From Mesostigma viride (lineage: Eukaryota > Streptophyta > Mesostigmatophyceae > Mesostigmatales > Mesostigmataceae), in NCBI GenBank assembly GCA_009746045.1, contig RPFO01002275.1, positions 85,511-149,510 of the forward strand: a stretch of DNA of 64,000 nucleotides, written 5' to 3'. The position numbers were made by a program, and so were the translations under genes. Below, in pieces: positions 43,870 to 54,900 of the stretch. Within the stretch, counting starts at the first letter, position 1, and each line of letters starts with the position of its first letter. The notes beneath the pieces were generated by a model. It saw only the letters and a program-made list of their open reading frames with translations, was not told the origin of the DNA and did not search any database.

Positions 43870-43879
43870 TGGATTAGAC

Positions 43880-45465
43880 ATGGCGCCGAAGAACTCGGAA
43901 GCTAAGAACAACAATGTCCGTCCCACCCTTCAGCGGGGAGGGGCAGGAAACGGTCGGGGTCGGCCTCCCGCTAACCGGGAGCCCCCCATTACCACGAGAC
44001 TGCCTTTCACGGCGTCTCAGAGGAGAATTCTCCTCGCAGTTCCCCACCGCGGGAGCGTGACGAAAATGTCACCTACCGCATGGTGGTGGCGGACACCCTC
44101 GCCGGCAGCGTGAAGCTGTCGCTGCCGAGGAGTCTGCCCCCCAGGGGAACGGGGCACCGGGACTCGCAACGAGTCCGAGGTTGCCCCGCACCTCATGCCA
44201 CCCGCCCCAGGGCGACAGGTGGAAGAGGATTCCTCCTCTATGGAGGAGGGGGAGGCTTCACCCTCTCCTAGGAGAGAGGTGACCTCCGGCCAGACGAGGT
44301 CATCGTCTGGCAATACCTCTGTCGGGAGGGCGCTGGCAGGCATGAGCCTCGGCGCGAACCCGACCCCTGCGTCCCAGGACGCAGGTGAGGTTTATGTTGA
44401 CGGTTGGGGCCAGCTCCCCTTCAAGATCCCGGTGCGTAATGCACCAAATTTTCTGCCTTTCGACGGCTGGCGACTCCGCCAGCAGAGTACCCTCCCTGGC
44501 GGCTTCGTCCTGACCAAGTTCGCGGTTCAGGCGGTGGCGGCCGAGCTCCCGGAGGACGTCCATTGTCGTTTTTCGCATGTTCAGGTTGCGATTTTGATCC
44601 GGCTGTACTTCTTGGCCGTGAGACAAGGAGTAACGGCTCTCGACATGTATTCGGAGGCTCGCCAGGTGGCAGCGGCCACGGTGGTGGCCAAGCCACCTCG
44701 GCCGGCCGAGGAGATGCCAAGGATGCCACCTGTCGTGCCAGTCGGCTGGGGACCTGCGACGGCATCCCCTGGTTCGGCAGCGACATCGACTGCGTCGCAG
44801 CAGCTGGCTGCAACTGTGTCGCCCCCGGCGTCGGCGGCGACCTTGCCGGCCGCGGCATCCAAGACTGCAGCACCGGTGGGCGCCCCGTCTTCTCCAGTGG
44901 TGGCAGCGACAGCGACAGCGACAGCGACAGCAGCAGCGACAGCGACAGCGGCAGCGACCCCTAGGCGGGCGGAGGGCAAGCGCCAGCCGCCTCCCCACGA
45001 CACACCCGCCGCTGAGTCGGCACCGTCGGCATCAGCCGACAACACCAACGCCATCACCACCCACCCCCCACGAAGGCGGGTGCTTCGGCACCCCCATCGC
45101 AGTCCCAAGCCCCCGGCAGGGCCGGCAAGGGACCTGCCACGGCCCAGGCCGTGGCAAGGGATCATCCATCTCCCCCAGGGGAGGAGGATGTGGCCATGGA
45201 GACAGCCGAGGCACGCATCCCTGGGGATGACGTCGTCTCACTCCGTGAGCCAACCCTTTGGCGCGCAGTCCAGCGCTGCGCCCAGGGTATCCAAGGGGTG
45301 GCCAGCGAGAGGCTGGACGACAGGTTGGCTGAACACACCAGCCTGTTGTGTGCGATCATCTATCATTTGCTCGATCAACCCTCGATTGAGCCGATGACCA
45401 GGAGGATGTGCGAGGCACTCCTCCCCGCCCTGCAGACCTTGCTGCGAGGCAAGAAGATCGGGTGA
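43880..45465 (+). pseudogene. E ORF1, unknown, upstream of gag
   Basis: Starts MAPKNSEAKNNN at 43880. One TGA at 44111-44113 interrupts the frame, which resumes to about 45060 and then shifts at a C-run into 45060-45465. The conserved-looking core is about 44400-44670: LPFKIPVRNAPNFLPFDGWR ... FVLTKFAVQAVAAEL ... VAILIRLYFLAVRQGV. A Thr/Ala repeat (ATATAT-type residues, 44900-44960) and Pro-rich stretches follow, then a helical end (LLCAIIYHLLDQ, MCEALLPALQTLL). No family is recognised. It might be an N-terminal gag extension or an accessory gene. Confidence 0.5.
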
Positions 45466-45580
45466 ATCTGGCCACGATGGTGGAGATGGTGCAGACGTTG
45501 CACCGGGTGTGCATGCAGCAAGCAAGTATGTATCTCCCCACTTGGTTGCGTGTACAGACAGGTAGCCAGCAGGGGGGGAC

Positions 45581-46600
45581 GTGCAGCAGACAAGCTCATC
45601 TAGCAGTGAGGATAGTGATGTTTCTCTCACCCCTACCTTTGAGCAATGGGAGGCAGCTAGGGCACGCAAGAGGCAGGCACAGAGTCAGGGTGTGCAGGGG
45701 GGCATGGACATGTCATCTTCACCAGCACATGTTGTGCAGGCACCTAACCCCCCAGTGCAACCAGCCACGCGTAGCAGGCCCTCACAGGTCTCACCTAGCA
45801 TCCCACACACTGCCAATGCTGCTACATCCCCAGGCAGGTCTTCTTCTCCCTCTCCCTCTTCACCCTCTCAGGACTGGCCAGTATATAACGAGCATAGGCC
45901 AATTGACAGGATTATGGTGAGGGGGCTGCCAGAGGGGTATACTAGGCAGCAGGGTGCTCAGCTTCTTCTCTCTCTCAAGCTGCTAGGGAGGAGCTGAATA
46001 TCAAGAACTGGTTTGGGGCACTCATGCAGGGTGATTTCTTCCACCAATCCAATCCCTCCATCCAGCACTTGGTATCCATATATCAGCAAAGATATCCCAG
46101 GTGGCAGGATACACAGGGTAGGGAGCCATGGGAGAATTTTCTGCGTGATCTGCATGACCTGCTGTCTGCTCCCACCACTGTTGACATGTACTCTGCGTTT
46201 AACTGGGTGAAAACCTATAAGGTAGAAACTCAGAACTATGTAGCAGAGATCAAGAAGTGGGAACTTGCAGTGAAGGCCCACCCCGAGGTTAGCAAGCTAG
46301 ATCACAAGTGGCTTGTTCATTCCCTGCTCGAGAAGCTTAACCTTGATCGTAACACCTTTGCCATGATCACCACAGGCTTGGCCACCCATTGGGAGTCGAT
46401 GAAAGAGGCTCTCGATTATGTTAAGTTAGCCCTGGGTCCACTGTGTCAGGACTCAGCCCCTCCCCCCTCTACCTCTTCCCCCCCTGCTGTCAAGCGGGCC
46501 GGGGGGAGGAATCAGATGAGGAGGGTAAGGCCAGGAAGGCCAAGGACAAGCGTCCTGTGACGCTAGGGGAGGTGAAGACTCTTATGAGTCAGTTTGTTAA
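45581..46600 (+). pseudogene. E Gag, two frame breaks
   Basis: Ser-rich N-terminus (MQQTSSSSSEDSD), then in the next frame the capsid-like region (IKNWFGALMQGDFF ... WLVHSLLEKLNLDRNTFAM ... ALDYVKLAL). The second break, at a run of six G near 46505, leads into the frame that carries the Lys/Gly repeat and zinc knuckle. The two breaks could be sequence errors, since the LTRs show no change. Confidence 0.7.
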
Positions 46601-47957
46601 GAGCCTCAAGGGCAAGGGCAAGGGCAAGGGCAAGGGCAAGGGCAAGGGGCAGGGGAAGGGGAAGGGTAGGTCATCCCCCCCAGGGGGGAACGCTAACAAG
46701 TCTTCTGGGGCTGGGTCCTCCACCCCCAAGAAGGATGTGAAATGTGTGCGTTGTGGGCGTCGTGGACACAGCAAGGACAAGTGCCACAAACACAAGGAGC
46801 ACCTGCCGCACCTGGAGGTGCTCTGCCACAAGTGCCTGGGACCGCCTCACGGGGACCCCGCCAAGTGCACCAAGGAGCCGTGGCAGCCCCCTAAATGTAA
46901 GTCCTCACACCCTCACACGTGTCATGATGAGTCGTGTCCCCTACACCACCCAATATCCAGCTCCACTGCCCAGGCAGGGACACAGGATGGGAGGATGTTG
47001 ACAGGATGTCAAGTTAACTCTGTTACCTCTCACTCTCCACCTTCATGCTCAGCTGTCAAGGCTGTAAGCAAGGTTGGCAAAGTGTTGAAGTATTACACAG
47101 AAACCTCTGACAGTGAACCCAGGTTCACCTCCTTGATACCCAAGGTGTCCAGGGTCATGACCCAAGCTCTTAGTAACATCAGTTATGAGGAGCTGGCATT
47201 GCAACTGCACTTACTGTATGGTCATGAGACATGTGCAGAGGTGGTAGCAGCTGCATTGGGAGGTACGGCACTCAGGAAGGCATGTCAGCTGATCAGAAAA
47301 CACTGTCAGCACTGCCAAATGTATGCACCTAAACCACCCAAGTGGCATGTAGCTACACCACCTAAGTGCAAGGGCAGAGTGGTCGGGGATGTGTTCCATA
47401 TTAAGGGACAGCCCTATCTGGCGTTAAAGGACGCATGGTCCAGGTACACAGCAATAGAACCTCTCCCTGGTATGGACAAGTCTCAGTTGCATAGAGCTAT
47501 ATTAATAGCACAAGCCAGGTACTACCCAGTAGAAGCACTGCTGTTAGATCAGCAATTTAGTTGCCTTGCTGGGGCAGAGGGCTGTGAAGCTATAGACCTG
47601 GCTGGGCTAGAAGATCATGAGAGACAAGGTATCATTGAGAGGGCAATTAGGTCTATCAAAACCTTGGTAGCCAAAGAAGGTGAGAACCTGTTAGCTGACA
47701 GTGGGTCATACGCTGATAGGGCACTGTGGGCTACTAAGATATGCCAGATACTCAATAGACGACCACTCCTGCAGACACCCTATGGTATTATCACACCAGA
47801 TGGGTTACAGGCTGGGATATACCCACCTGAGGTACTAGCTGTGTACAATGCACAGCGTGCCCACGCTGCCAGCAGATTGGCAGCCAAGGATGCCAAGCAT
47901 CCACGCCCTCCTTCAAGGAAGGGGACACAGTTCTCTTCTATAAGGAGTCAGGGCTAG
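46443..47957 (+). CDS. E nucleocapsid and integrase
   Basis: 504-codon frame. In order: a (GK)n tract coded by a ggcaag repeat (46611-46660); zinc knuckle CVRCGRRGHSKDKC; a Cys/His-rich stretch (CHKCLG, CHDESCPLHH); the pre-integrase HHCC site (LHLLYGHE, CQHC); the integrase core with Asp in GDVFHIKG, Asp in LLLDQQFSC and Glu in GIIERAIRSIK; and LNRRPLLQTPYG. Gag and integrase share one frame here, with no protease between them. The frame breaks near 47915, just before the GPY-like C-terminus. Confidence 0.83.
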   Translation: MSGLSPSPLYLFPPCCQAGRGEESDEEGKARKAKDKRPVTLGEVKTLMSQFVKSLKGKGKGKGKGKGKGQGKGKGRSSPPGGNANKSSGAGSSTPKKDVKCVRCGRRGHSKDKCHKHKEHLPHLEVLCHKCLGPPHGDPAKCTKEPWQPPKCKSSHPHTCHDESCPLHHPISSSTAQAGTQDGRMLTGCQVNSVTSHSPPSCSAVKAVSKVGKVLKYYTETSDSEPRFTSLIPKVSRVMTQALSNISYEELALQLHLLYGHETCAEVVAAALGGTALRKACQLIRKHCQHCQMYAPKPPKWHVATPPKCKGRVVGDVFHIKGQPYLALKDAWSRYTAIEPLPGMDKSQLHRAILIAQARYYPVEALLLDQQFSCLAGAEGCEAIDLAGLEDHERQGIIERAIRSIKTLVAKEGENLLADSGSYADRALWATKICQILNRRPLLQTPYGIITPDGLQAGIYPPEVLAVYNAQRAHAASRLAAKDAKHPRPPSRKGTQFSSIRSQG

Positions 47958-48995
47958 GGAAGGTTGGGACATGGTTAGGCCCAGCCACTATCCTTAAGTT
48001 TTCCAGCACAGGCAAGACTGTGCATGTGAAACACAATGACACTGGGCATGTGCACAAGTGCTCACCTCACAGGATTAAATTGTATTACACTCCACTGTCA
48101 GACGTGGCAGAGGAGGAAGAGCTGATGGTCGACAGCTCAGTACAGTTGCCTGGTATATCTGGAGTACCCAGTGAGTGGTTGTTTGGAACACACACTGGTG
48201 AGTGTGATAGCCACAACACATGTGCACCCCAGGTCACCCTCAGTGAGCCTAGCCAGCCACAGCAGGTTAGACCACCTGTCAACGAGGGCACTAACCAAGA
48301 AGGTGGTCAGCAAGACAGCACACCTTCAGCGGTACCAGCTCAACCCATACCTACCGTGTCCAAACATGGGCTAGCAGAAGCGGTCCGCATACTGCAAGCA
48401 GCGCATAGAGCCAAAGCTCACACTGCTGCAGGGTCAGCCAAAGTGAGTAGGGCAGGTCACAGCGACAACAATCCAGCTCTAGTCGCGGTTGACACCCAAG
48501 CTCAGGTTAGCATCATCAGTGCATTGGCTGTACCACACCTAGAGTTAGAGCCTTCCCCTTGGCAACGGGTGGCTGATTTCTCTGGGCAGGCTAGCTTGAC
48601 TGTTAAAGGTCAGGTTACCTTAAACATTCTTGGTATCCCCACACCTTTTCAGGTACTGGAAGGATACACAGGAAATGCTTTGTTGGGTGATCCATTTATT
48701 TCTTACCCAGGTGTCACCATCTCTTGTGATAGGCTTGAGGTACAGGGCCTGGGTGGGGTGTCACTTGATCATTTTCAGGTACCACTCCAGACTTTGGTTG
48801 ACACACAGCCAGCCACTGTCAAATTTGTTGCACCTAAGTATGCACCTGGGCACGAGCCACGTGTGGCAGATTTGGTGCACAGTCAGAAACTGCACCCCAA
48901 AGCATTTGGATTGGGAAAGTATGATGTTGCAAAAATGTCTCCCCTCTCCTATGACAGATTGTCCAGGACTGTCAAACTCAGGAAGGTTTCACTAA
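47930..48995 (+). CDS. E integrase C-terminus and protease-like domain
   Basis: The frame open from about 47930 begins GDTVLFYKESGLGKVGTWLG, the GPY-like end of integrase. An acidic linker follows, then a retropepsin-like domain: ALVAVDTQAQVSIISAL (DTQ at 48491-48499), TVKGQVTLNILGIPTPFQVL and ALLGDPFI. As in A and B it sits after integrase, and the residue after DT is not Gly. A one-base break near 48965 separates it from RT. Confidence 0.78.
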
Positions 48996-50538
48996 GTGGG
49001 TTGAAGCTTTTAGAAAGGCTATGGATGAATGGGTGGTTCCAGATCCACGTAGTCCCACCCACACACCTCCAGTCACTCCCTTAGAGCGTAAGCCCAACGG
49101 GAGCAAGCACCTAAGACTTAAGTTCGTGTGCAAGCACAAGCAAGCAGCAGATGGCTCTGTCATTTTCCATGCTAGGCCTTGTGTGACTGAGTTTAAGGGA
49201 TCCACTGATTTGACAGAGGCAGATCTGTATACACCTGGCATTCAGCAAACTTCTCTTAAAATTTTGCTGTCTGTTTTTCTAGGGCACATCAATCAAGGTG
49301 ATGATTATGTGTGCAAAGCCACTGACATTAAACGTGCATTTCTGAAAGGCTCACCTGAAATAGCTGAGCAAGTTTGGCATGGGAAGGTGTATGTGGTCAA
49401 CACACCTCAGGTGTGGTCTAAGGATATCCCACAACCATTTCTGAAAGCCAACATAGGAGTGGAAGGTCTGCAATCTGCTCCTAGAATTTTCAGAATGTCA
49501 GCTCAAGCTGTGTTTGAGAAGCTAGGTGCTCGGTATGATGACATAGACCCTTGCTTCTTTGTTGTCCCTCACCCTCATGGCATGATCATGTTTGTGTGGC
49601 ATGGGGATGATCAGCTTATTGCTGGGCCTAGGCAGGCTGTGGATGATTTTATTGCCAACGTGTCTAAGTCTTTTGAGATTGGCAAGCAGCTAGAGCTGGG
49701 CACCATTGCTATTAAGTTCTGTGGCACAATGTTGCAGCTTCAGAAGCAAGCAGATCAGTGGGTCTGTGCAATGTACTCTCCATCAGATTACATGCACAGT
49801 TGTAAGGAAGTGCTGCAGACTAAAATCAAACCTTGTGACTGTCCCACCATTAGGGGCAAGCTGGGGTGGTTGTGTTCTACTTGTGCACCACACTTGGCAG
49901 TAGTCAGCAGGGTTGATGATGCAGTTCTTATGCAGGTAGGCCACAAGGCTATCAACAAGCTCCTGCAGGCTGGTCCACCCCTTATCTTGCATTCCCTGGA
50001 ACTCTTTAAGCCCATTCACATTCAGGCTATAATGGACAGTTCCATGGAATCACGGCAGATTACTCAACTGCAGGCTAGGGAGGCTGGCTTATTTTTTGTA
50101 CAAAATGCTGACCAACCCATGTCACTCATCTCATGGTATAGCAGGCTACATAGGCGTAAAGCTGTTAGTAGCAATGCTGCTGAGTGCAGGGCAGTTGTGT
50201 CAGCTGTGCTACATGCCAGGTATCTCAATCATGTCCTGGTTTGGTTACAGAAGCAAGCAGGCAGTCAGGCTGGGGTGGTGGCTCACTTGCACACCGACAG
50301 TCAATCTCTCCTCAGTTTCCTTGACAACCCTTATGCTGTGCATACTGATTTGGACTGGGTGATCCTGAAACAGGAGTGCACCTACTGGGAGTCTACCAAT
50401 CATGTGCCGGACAAGGCCAACGCCGCGGATGCGTTGACCAAGGTGCCCCAGCTAGCACCTGAGCAGTACCAACTGCTCTATCACATGATGAACCCCTACG
50501 GCAAGCAGGCCAGCCTGCCCCCGCCGGTAGACACCTAG
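48965..50538 (+). CDS. E RT and RNase H
   Basis: Open frame (505 codons from 49021; upstream codons FTKWVEAFRKAMDEW belong to it). RT: LRLKFVCKHKQAADG, motif A ATDIKRAFLKG, GVEGLQSAPRIF, catalytic box HGDD (49600-49611, FVWHGDDQLI), KFCGTMLQL. RNase H: IMDSSMESRQ, AAECRAV, HTDSQSL and LDWVIL, ending NAADALTKV. No stop or shift, so the enzyme looks intact. It makes and matures the cDNA in the particle. Confidence 0.88.
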
Positions 50539-51557
50539 TCCACCCCTCCCCAGGGAGGGTGGCTAGTCTCCCCACCCCTACTATGGGGCAACCCCTGTCA
50601 GGGGGTAGGGGTACCCAGACCCGGGCCCAGGCCACGGGGTGTCTTATCATCAGCACTAGCTCCTGGGGAGGAGCTGAACCTGTATGCCTTGTAAGCCCTG
50701 TTTTATGGTGAATAAATTGAGTCTCTTTGACTTTGTCTCTCTCATGGAATTTCGTTAGCTCATCTCTTGGGAGGTGAGCTGTCAATCCTTCACAAGTGTG
50801 TCATTGTGTCAGTCATGGTGACAGTACTTGTACATGGCATTGTTATGTGGCTGGGTCATGTTCATGGTTACCTTGTACATGTGCATGTGCATGTGCATGT
50901 ACGTGTGACAGTCTAGTCCTGTGACTGTGCCTGTTGTGTTTATGCTGCCATCTGGTCCCAGGACCTGTGGTAGGGTGATGGGCAGTCCACCCATTCGCCA
51001 TGTGCAAATCAAGTGGAGAACCAGTTCCCACTTGTCAGTTGCCTGTGCTTACCACCATGTGGCACTCACAGGTATCTGGCTGCTCTGGCCCAGGTCAGCA
51101 GTGGCAAAACATCAGGTCCTAAGCACCTGGGGAAGACCTCTGGTTTCACTAGAGTCATCCCATTGGTTTTTGGGAAGTGGATGTTGCATGGGGTTCCATC
51201 CACAAGTGGCAATCAAGCCCCCCTTTTTCTACCATCTGCAGTGACAGATGCCAGGGAAATGACGACAATTCGCTCCTTCAAAGATGGAAACTGGGCACTC
51301 CTTATATGCTGTGACATGTGACTTGCATGACGTCCTGTGTGACGAATGGCCGCAGTACCTCATTTATGTTTTCCCCACTATTGAGGGGGAGGAACCCCCG
51401 TAGTGCTTGGCAGGGTTAAATCAGCAGTCAGCATCAGTATAGTCCGTTTCTGGGGCCCTTCTCTAATCCAGTTGTGACTGTATGGGCTCTGGTTGCCTTG
51501 CAACGGTTGGTAGGTCAGACTTGGAGCATGTTCCAATCTGAAAGAAAACATAATGGG
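50539..51557 (+). other. E 3' untranslated region
   Basis: About 1 kb. Contains AATAAA (50711), a short CATGTG repeat (about 50875-50905), and ends with a purine-rich gaaagaaaacataatggg before the LTR. Confidence 0.75.
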
Positions 51558-51965
51558 AGTTAGCTGAGATACCTCGAGGCTGACTTGTGGCCGGAGCCAC
51601 ACAGGGGAACATACAGTGTGACCGGAGTTATTCTGGCGGAGACAGAATAACGGTGCCGAGCGCCGGTTGTGGCGCGACGCACACACGTGTACGCAAGTTA
51701 CGTAGCTAGCAACTAGTCTAGTGGACGTTGTGCGTAGTAACGTTGCTCCAGGTCTAGAAGCCTCTAGAACCTGGACACGTGGCGGACAAGTGAGCGTAGT
51801 CCAGTTGTCCTAGGGATCTCGTGTGAGTGATGTGTCCACGACATATAATGTGTGCCCACATATGGAGTGAATAATGACAAGGAACGCCCGATCCCTGGCG
51901 TTGCTGCAGCCATCATTCTCACACTGAGTCCCCAACGTCTCCGACGTACATCTATATATCTAACT
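51558..51965 (+). repeat. E 3' LTR
   Basis: 408 bp, no difference seen from the 5' copy. Confidence 0.92.
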
Positions 51966-51975
51966 AGCAGCAGCA

Positions 51976-51985
51976 GAAAAACTAG
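51976..51985 (+). promoter_or_regulatory. B2 copy of the slippery site G AAA AAC UAG
   Basis: Same bases as at 13625-13634 in B1, now cut off from its gag by E. Confidence 0.55.
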
Positions 51986-54900
51986 ATGATCCTCTCTGTT
52001 TATATAACCCCTACAGCGTCCTTATGGACGTTGATGAGAGTGGTTTTATGGCAGAAGAGGCCTGCCAGGTGGTAGGGGCTCCATGCAGCAGTAACTCCTA
52101 CTGACCGTAAAGCTGCCCCAGTGAGCAGCAGTAAAAGTGCCCCTGTTTGTGGCATTCCTATCCATGCCTGGAATAAAAAGAGTACCCCAGAGGGAACTCT
52201 TTCTGTAAACAATACATGTGGATCTGCTCCTGTTTGTAGACAGATGCCACACAGTGTTGTCAATGCAGGTGCCCAAGTGAGCAACATATCTGTGAACAAT
52301 ACATGTGGTGCAGCTCCTGCTTGTAGCCAAGCACCCATTGATATTGTTAACAGTCAAGCTCCTCAGAGCAATAATCCTTGTTATATTGATAATAAAAACT
52401 TGGACTCTTGCTCTGCCAGGAACGTGGATGCCCGTCCATGTCCTGAAGAGCCATCACCTGATGATTGTATTAATCTTAGGATTTTGGCTAAGAGTTTGCA
52501 TGATGCCTGTGGCCATGGAAACAACTGGCTTGTTCAAGCCATTAATAACAAGGCTCTCTGGCACGCTTATCAAGATGTCAGAGAACACTGTGTGTGCCAA
52601 TTGTGTGCTAACAAGCCTTCCAAACGTCATATGTGCAAAGCATCCTGCAGATGGTAGTAGGGGTAATCTACAAGCTGATATCCTCTACTTCACCAATTAC
52701 AGGCAATTGCCTTACTTGGTGGCTGTGGATGAATGGTCAGGCTACATTGGAATTGAACCTATGGCAGCAGAGGATGAGAATACCCTCCATGCCGCTGTTC
52801 TTGTTATTCTGCAGAAGTTTGCAGTCATTCACAAGCTGCAGATGGACTTGCAGTTTAACTGCCTGACCAAATACTCTGATCTGCCTTTCCTAAGGATTGT
52901 GGGTCGTGAAGATCATCAAGCCCAAGCCGGCAACAAGGTTGACAGATATATACAGGAGCTTAAGAAGTTGGTAATGTCTGGGGATTATCCTGAGATGTTT
53001 AAACCAACTTTTGCTGTCAGGTGTTTGGGTGCTGCAAAAGTGGAAAACACCATGAACAACCGTCTTCATACTTTCAAAGTGCGTGGTGTTCCATGGCTGG
53101 TCTCACCTCGTGGACTAGCAGGTGGCCTCTACCCTGATGACATAATGCAGGCATGGAGTAAGCAGAGGTGGGCACAGTATGCTCATCTCTGTGAAAAGGA
53201 TAAACAGAGAGGAGAATCGTTAAAATTTAAGGTGGGAGACCAGGTGATCTTCCACAAAGAAAATGCTCCTGGTAAACGCGGTTATTGGCAGGGTCCAGGG
53301 ACCATAACCTCAGTTGACCCGGAGATGAAAACTGCTGATGTGGTCTGGAATGGTACCACTTATCATCTGGCTTGGAATAGATTGAAGAGAGATCCAATGA
53401 ACGTTCAATTTAATGAAGAAAATCCCCTGGTAAATATGGCCCCTGGAGAGGCACTTGGATCTCCCAATCTTTCCTGTCCACCTTTGGCCAGTGAACAGGC
53501 TGGACTCCAACTACCAGAAAGGGCGGCCTCCCATCAACTGGAGCCTACTACTCAGCAAGCTCAGCCTAAGACATTGACTGGGATATCACAAGATGATATA
53601 TTTGAAGCTGACTTGTTGGTTAATAGGGTGTCTGATCAGCACCGGAAGCTCCGGCCGTTGGAACATGGGCTTGAGACCCCTGGGCAGGTGGATAACATAT
53701 TTCAGTACGTCTGAACAGCCAAAGCTTGGATTCAATTACCCTGGTAATAAGCCATTGCCCTTGGAGACTGATGGGAAAATACCAGCCCAAGGAAGACAGG
53801 CTGAGGAGGGGTTGTCCAGATTGAACACTCAGCTCGGCAAGAGGGGCAATCCTCAAGAGCTTTCGGGATATTGTAAAGAAGCTCAATTATCAAGCCTTCA
53901 CTAAAGATTGCCAAAATAACTTCTCTTCTAGAGAAGGGCATGGACCTTGATGGCTTTGATGTGGATACCAAAGCAGAGGTCTCTGTCACCTCACCCTTTA
54001 ATGCTTTGCTGGATAAGTATTCCCTTGAACCCAGTCCATGGACTAATGTCCAAGACTTTGCGGGTAACACTAATCATCAAGTTCTTGGGAATATATCACT
54101 ATCCCATTCTTGGGCGAGTCTTTGACACTTTGTGTTGTTGATGGCTACAAGGGGCCCACTCTCATTGGCCAGCCATTCTTGGTGACTCCCGGTGTTACCA
54201 TTGTTGATGGCCCAATAACACAAAGAGTCTCCTAAAAACCCATTGTGACCCAATTCCTCTGGAATCATTCAGATGTTCCTTGCCTCTTGAAATATTCCAG
54301 AAGGCACATTGGAAGACCGCCTGTGTCGGTTCAGTAATAAAAGGAGCAGAATGGGGAAGGGATATGCCCCCAGCTTCTGAGCTGGTAGAACCTGCCCAGC
54401 TCAGTGTGACTTCTCTTGCATGGTCTCACAAAAAGGTCATTTGCTGCTCATAGCCCTATGTCCTTTGATGATGTAGACCTGGATTGTCACACTTTCGCTG
54501 GCCTTGAGGCCTGGCGACTAGCATTGGCGCGTGCGCTCCAGGAGTGCAAACGCTGGATGTTTTGAAGGCATTTCAGAACCTCCACCCAATGCTCATGTGC
54601 TTCAGTTGCGTTTTGTATGCAAGATGAAGAGCAGGCTGAATGAGCCTCCTATACCAAACGCACGTCCAGTCGTAACCCAGTTCCATGGTACTACAGACTT
54701 TGATAAGGAGGAGCTGTATACTCCTGGCCTGTCACATCCTGTTCTCAGGCTTATTCTTAGTCTATACCTTGGTGCTTTGGATTATGGCTTGGATTATTAT
54801 GGAGCAGAAGTTGATGACTTCACCAGGGCCTTTTTGCATGGTGATCCTCAGGTGGCCAGAGCCACTTGGCAATCTCAAAGACCCTGTTGTGTCAAGACCC

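Larger units (their letters stand above)
43462..51965 (+). mobile_element. E, full-length copia-like element
   Basis: 8,504 bp with 408-bp LTRs that look identical and the target duplication AGCAG (43457-43461, 51966-51970). The empty site is known from B1, so the ends are exact: AGTTAG ... CTAACT. Order: LTR, ORF1 of unknown function, gag, integrase, protease-like domain, RT, RNase H, 3' region, LTR. LTR identity says very recent, yet several one-base frame breaks are present. Confidence 0.92.

Noticed and set aside
46611-46665. GGCAAG repeat as a regulatory array
   Set aside because: It is in frame and codes for the Gly-Lys tract of nucleocapsid.
50875-50905. CATGTG microsatellite
   Set aside because: Short simple repeat in a 3' untranslated region; no evidence of function.
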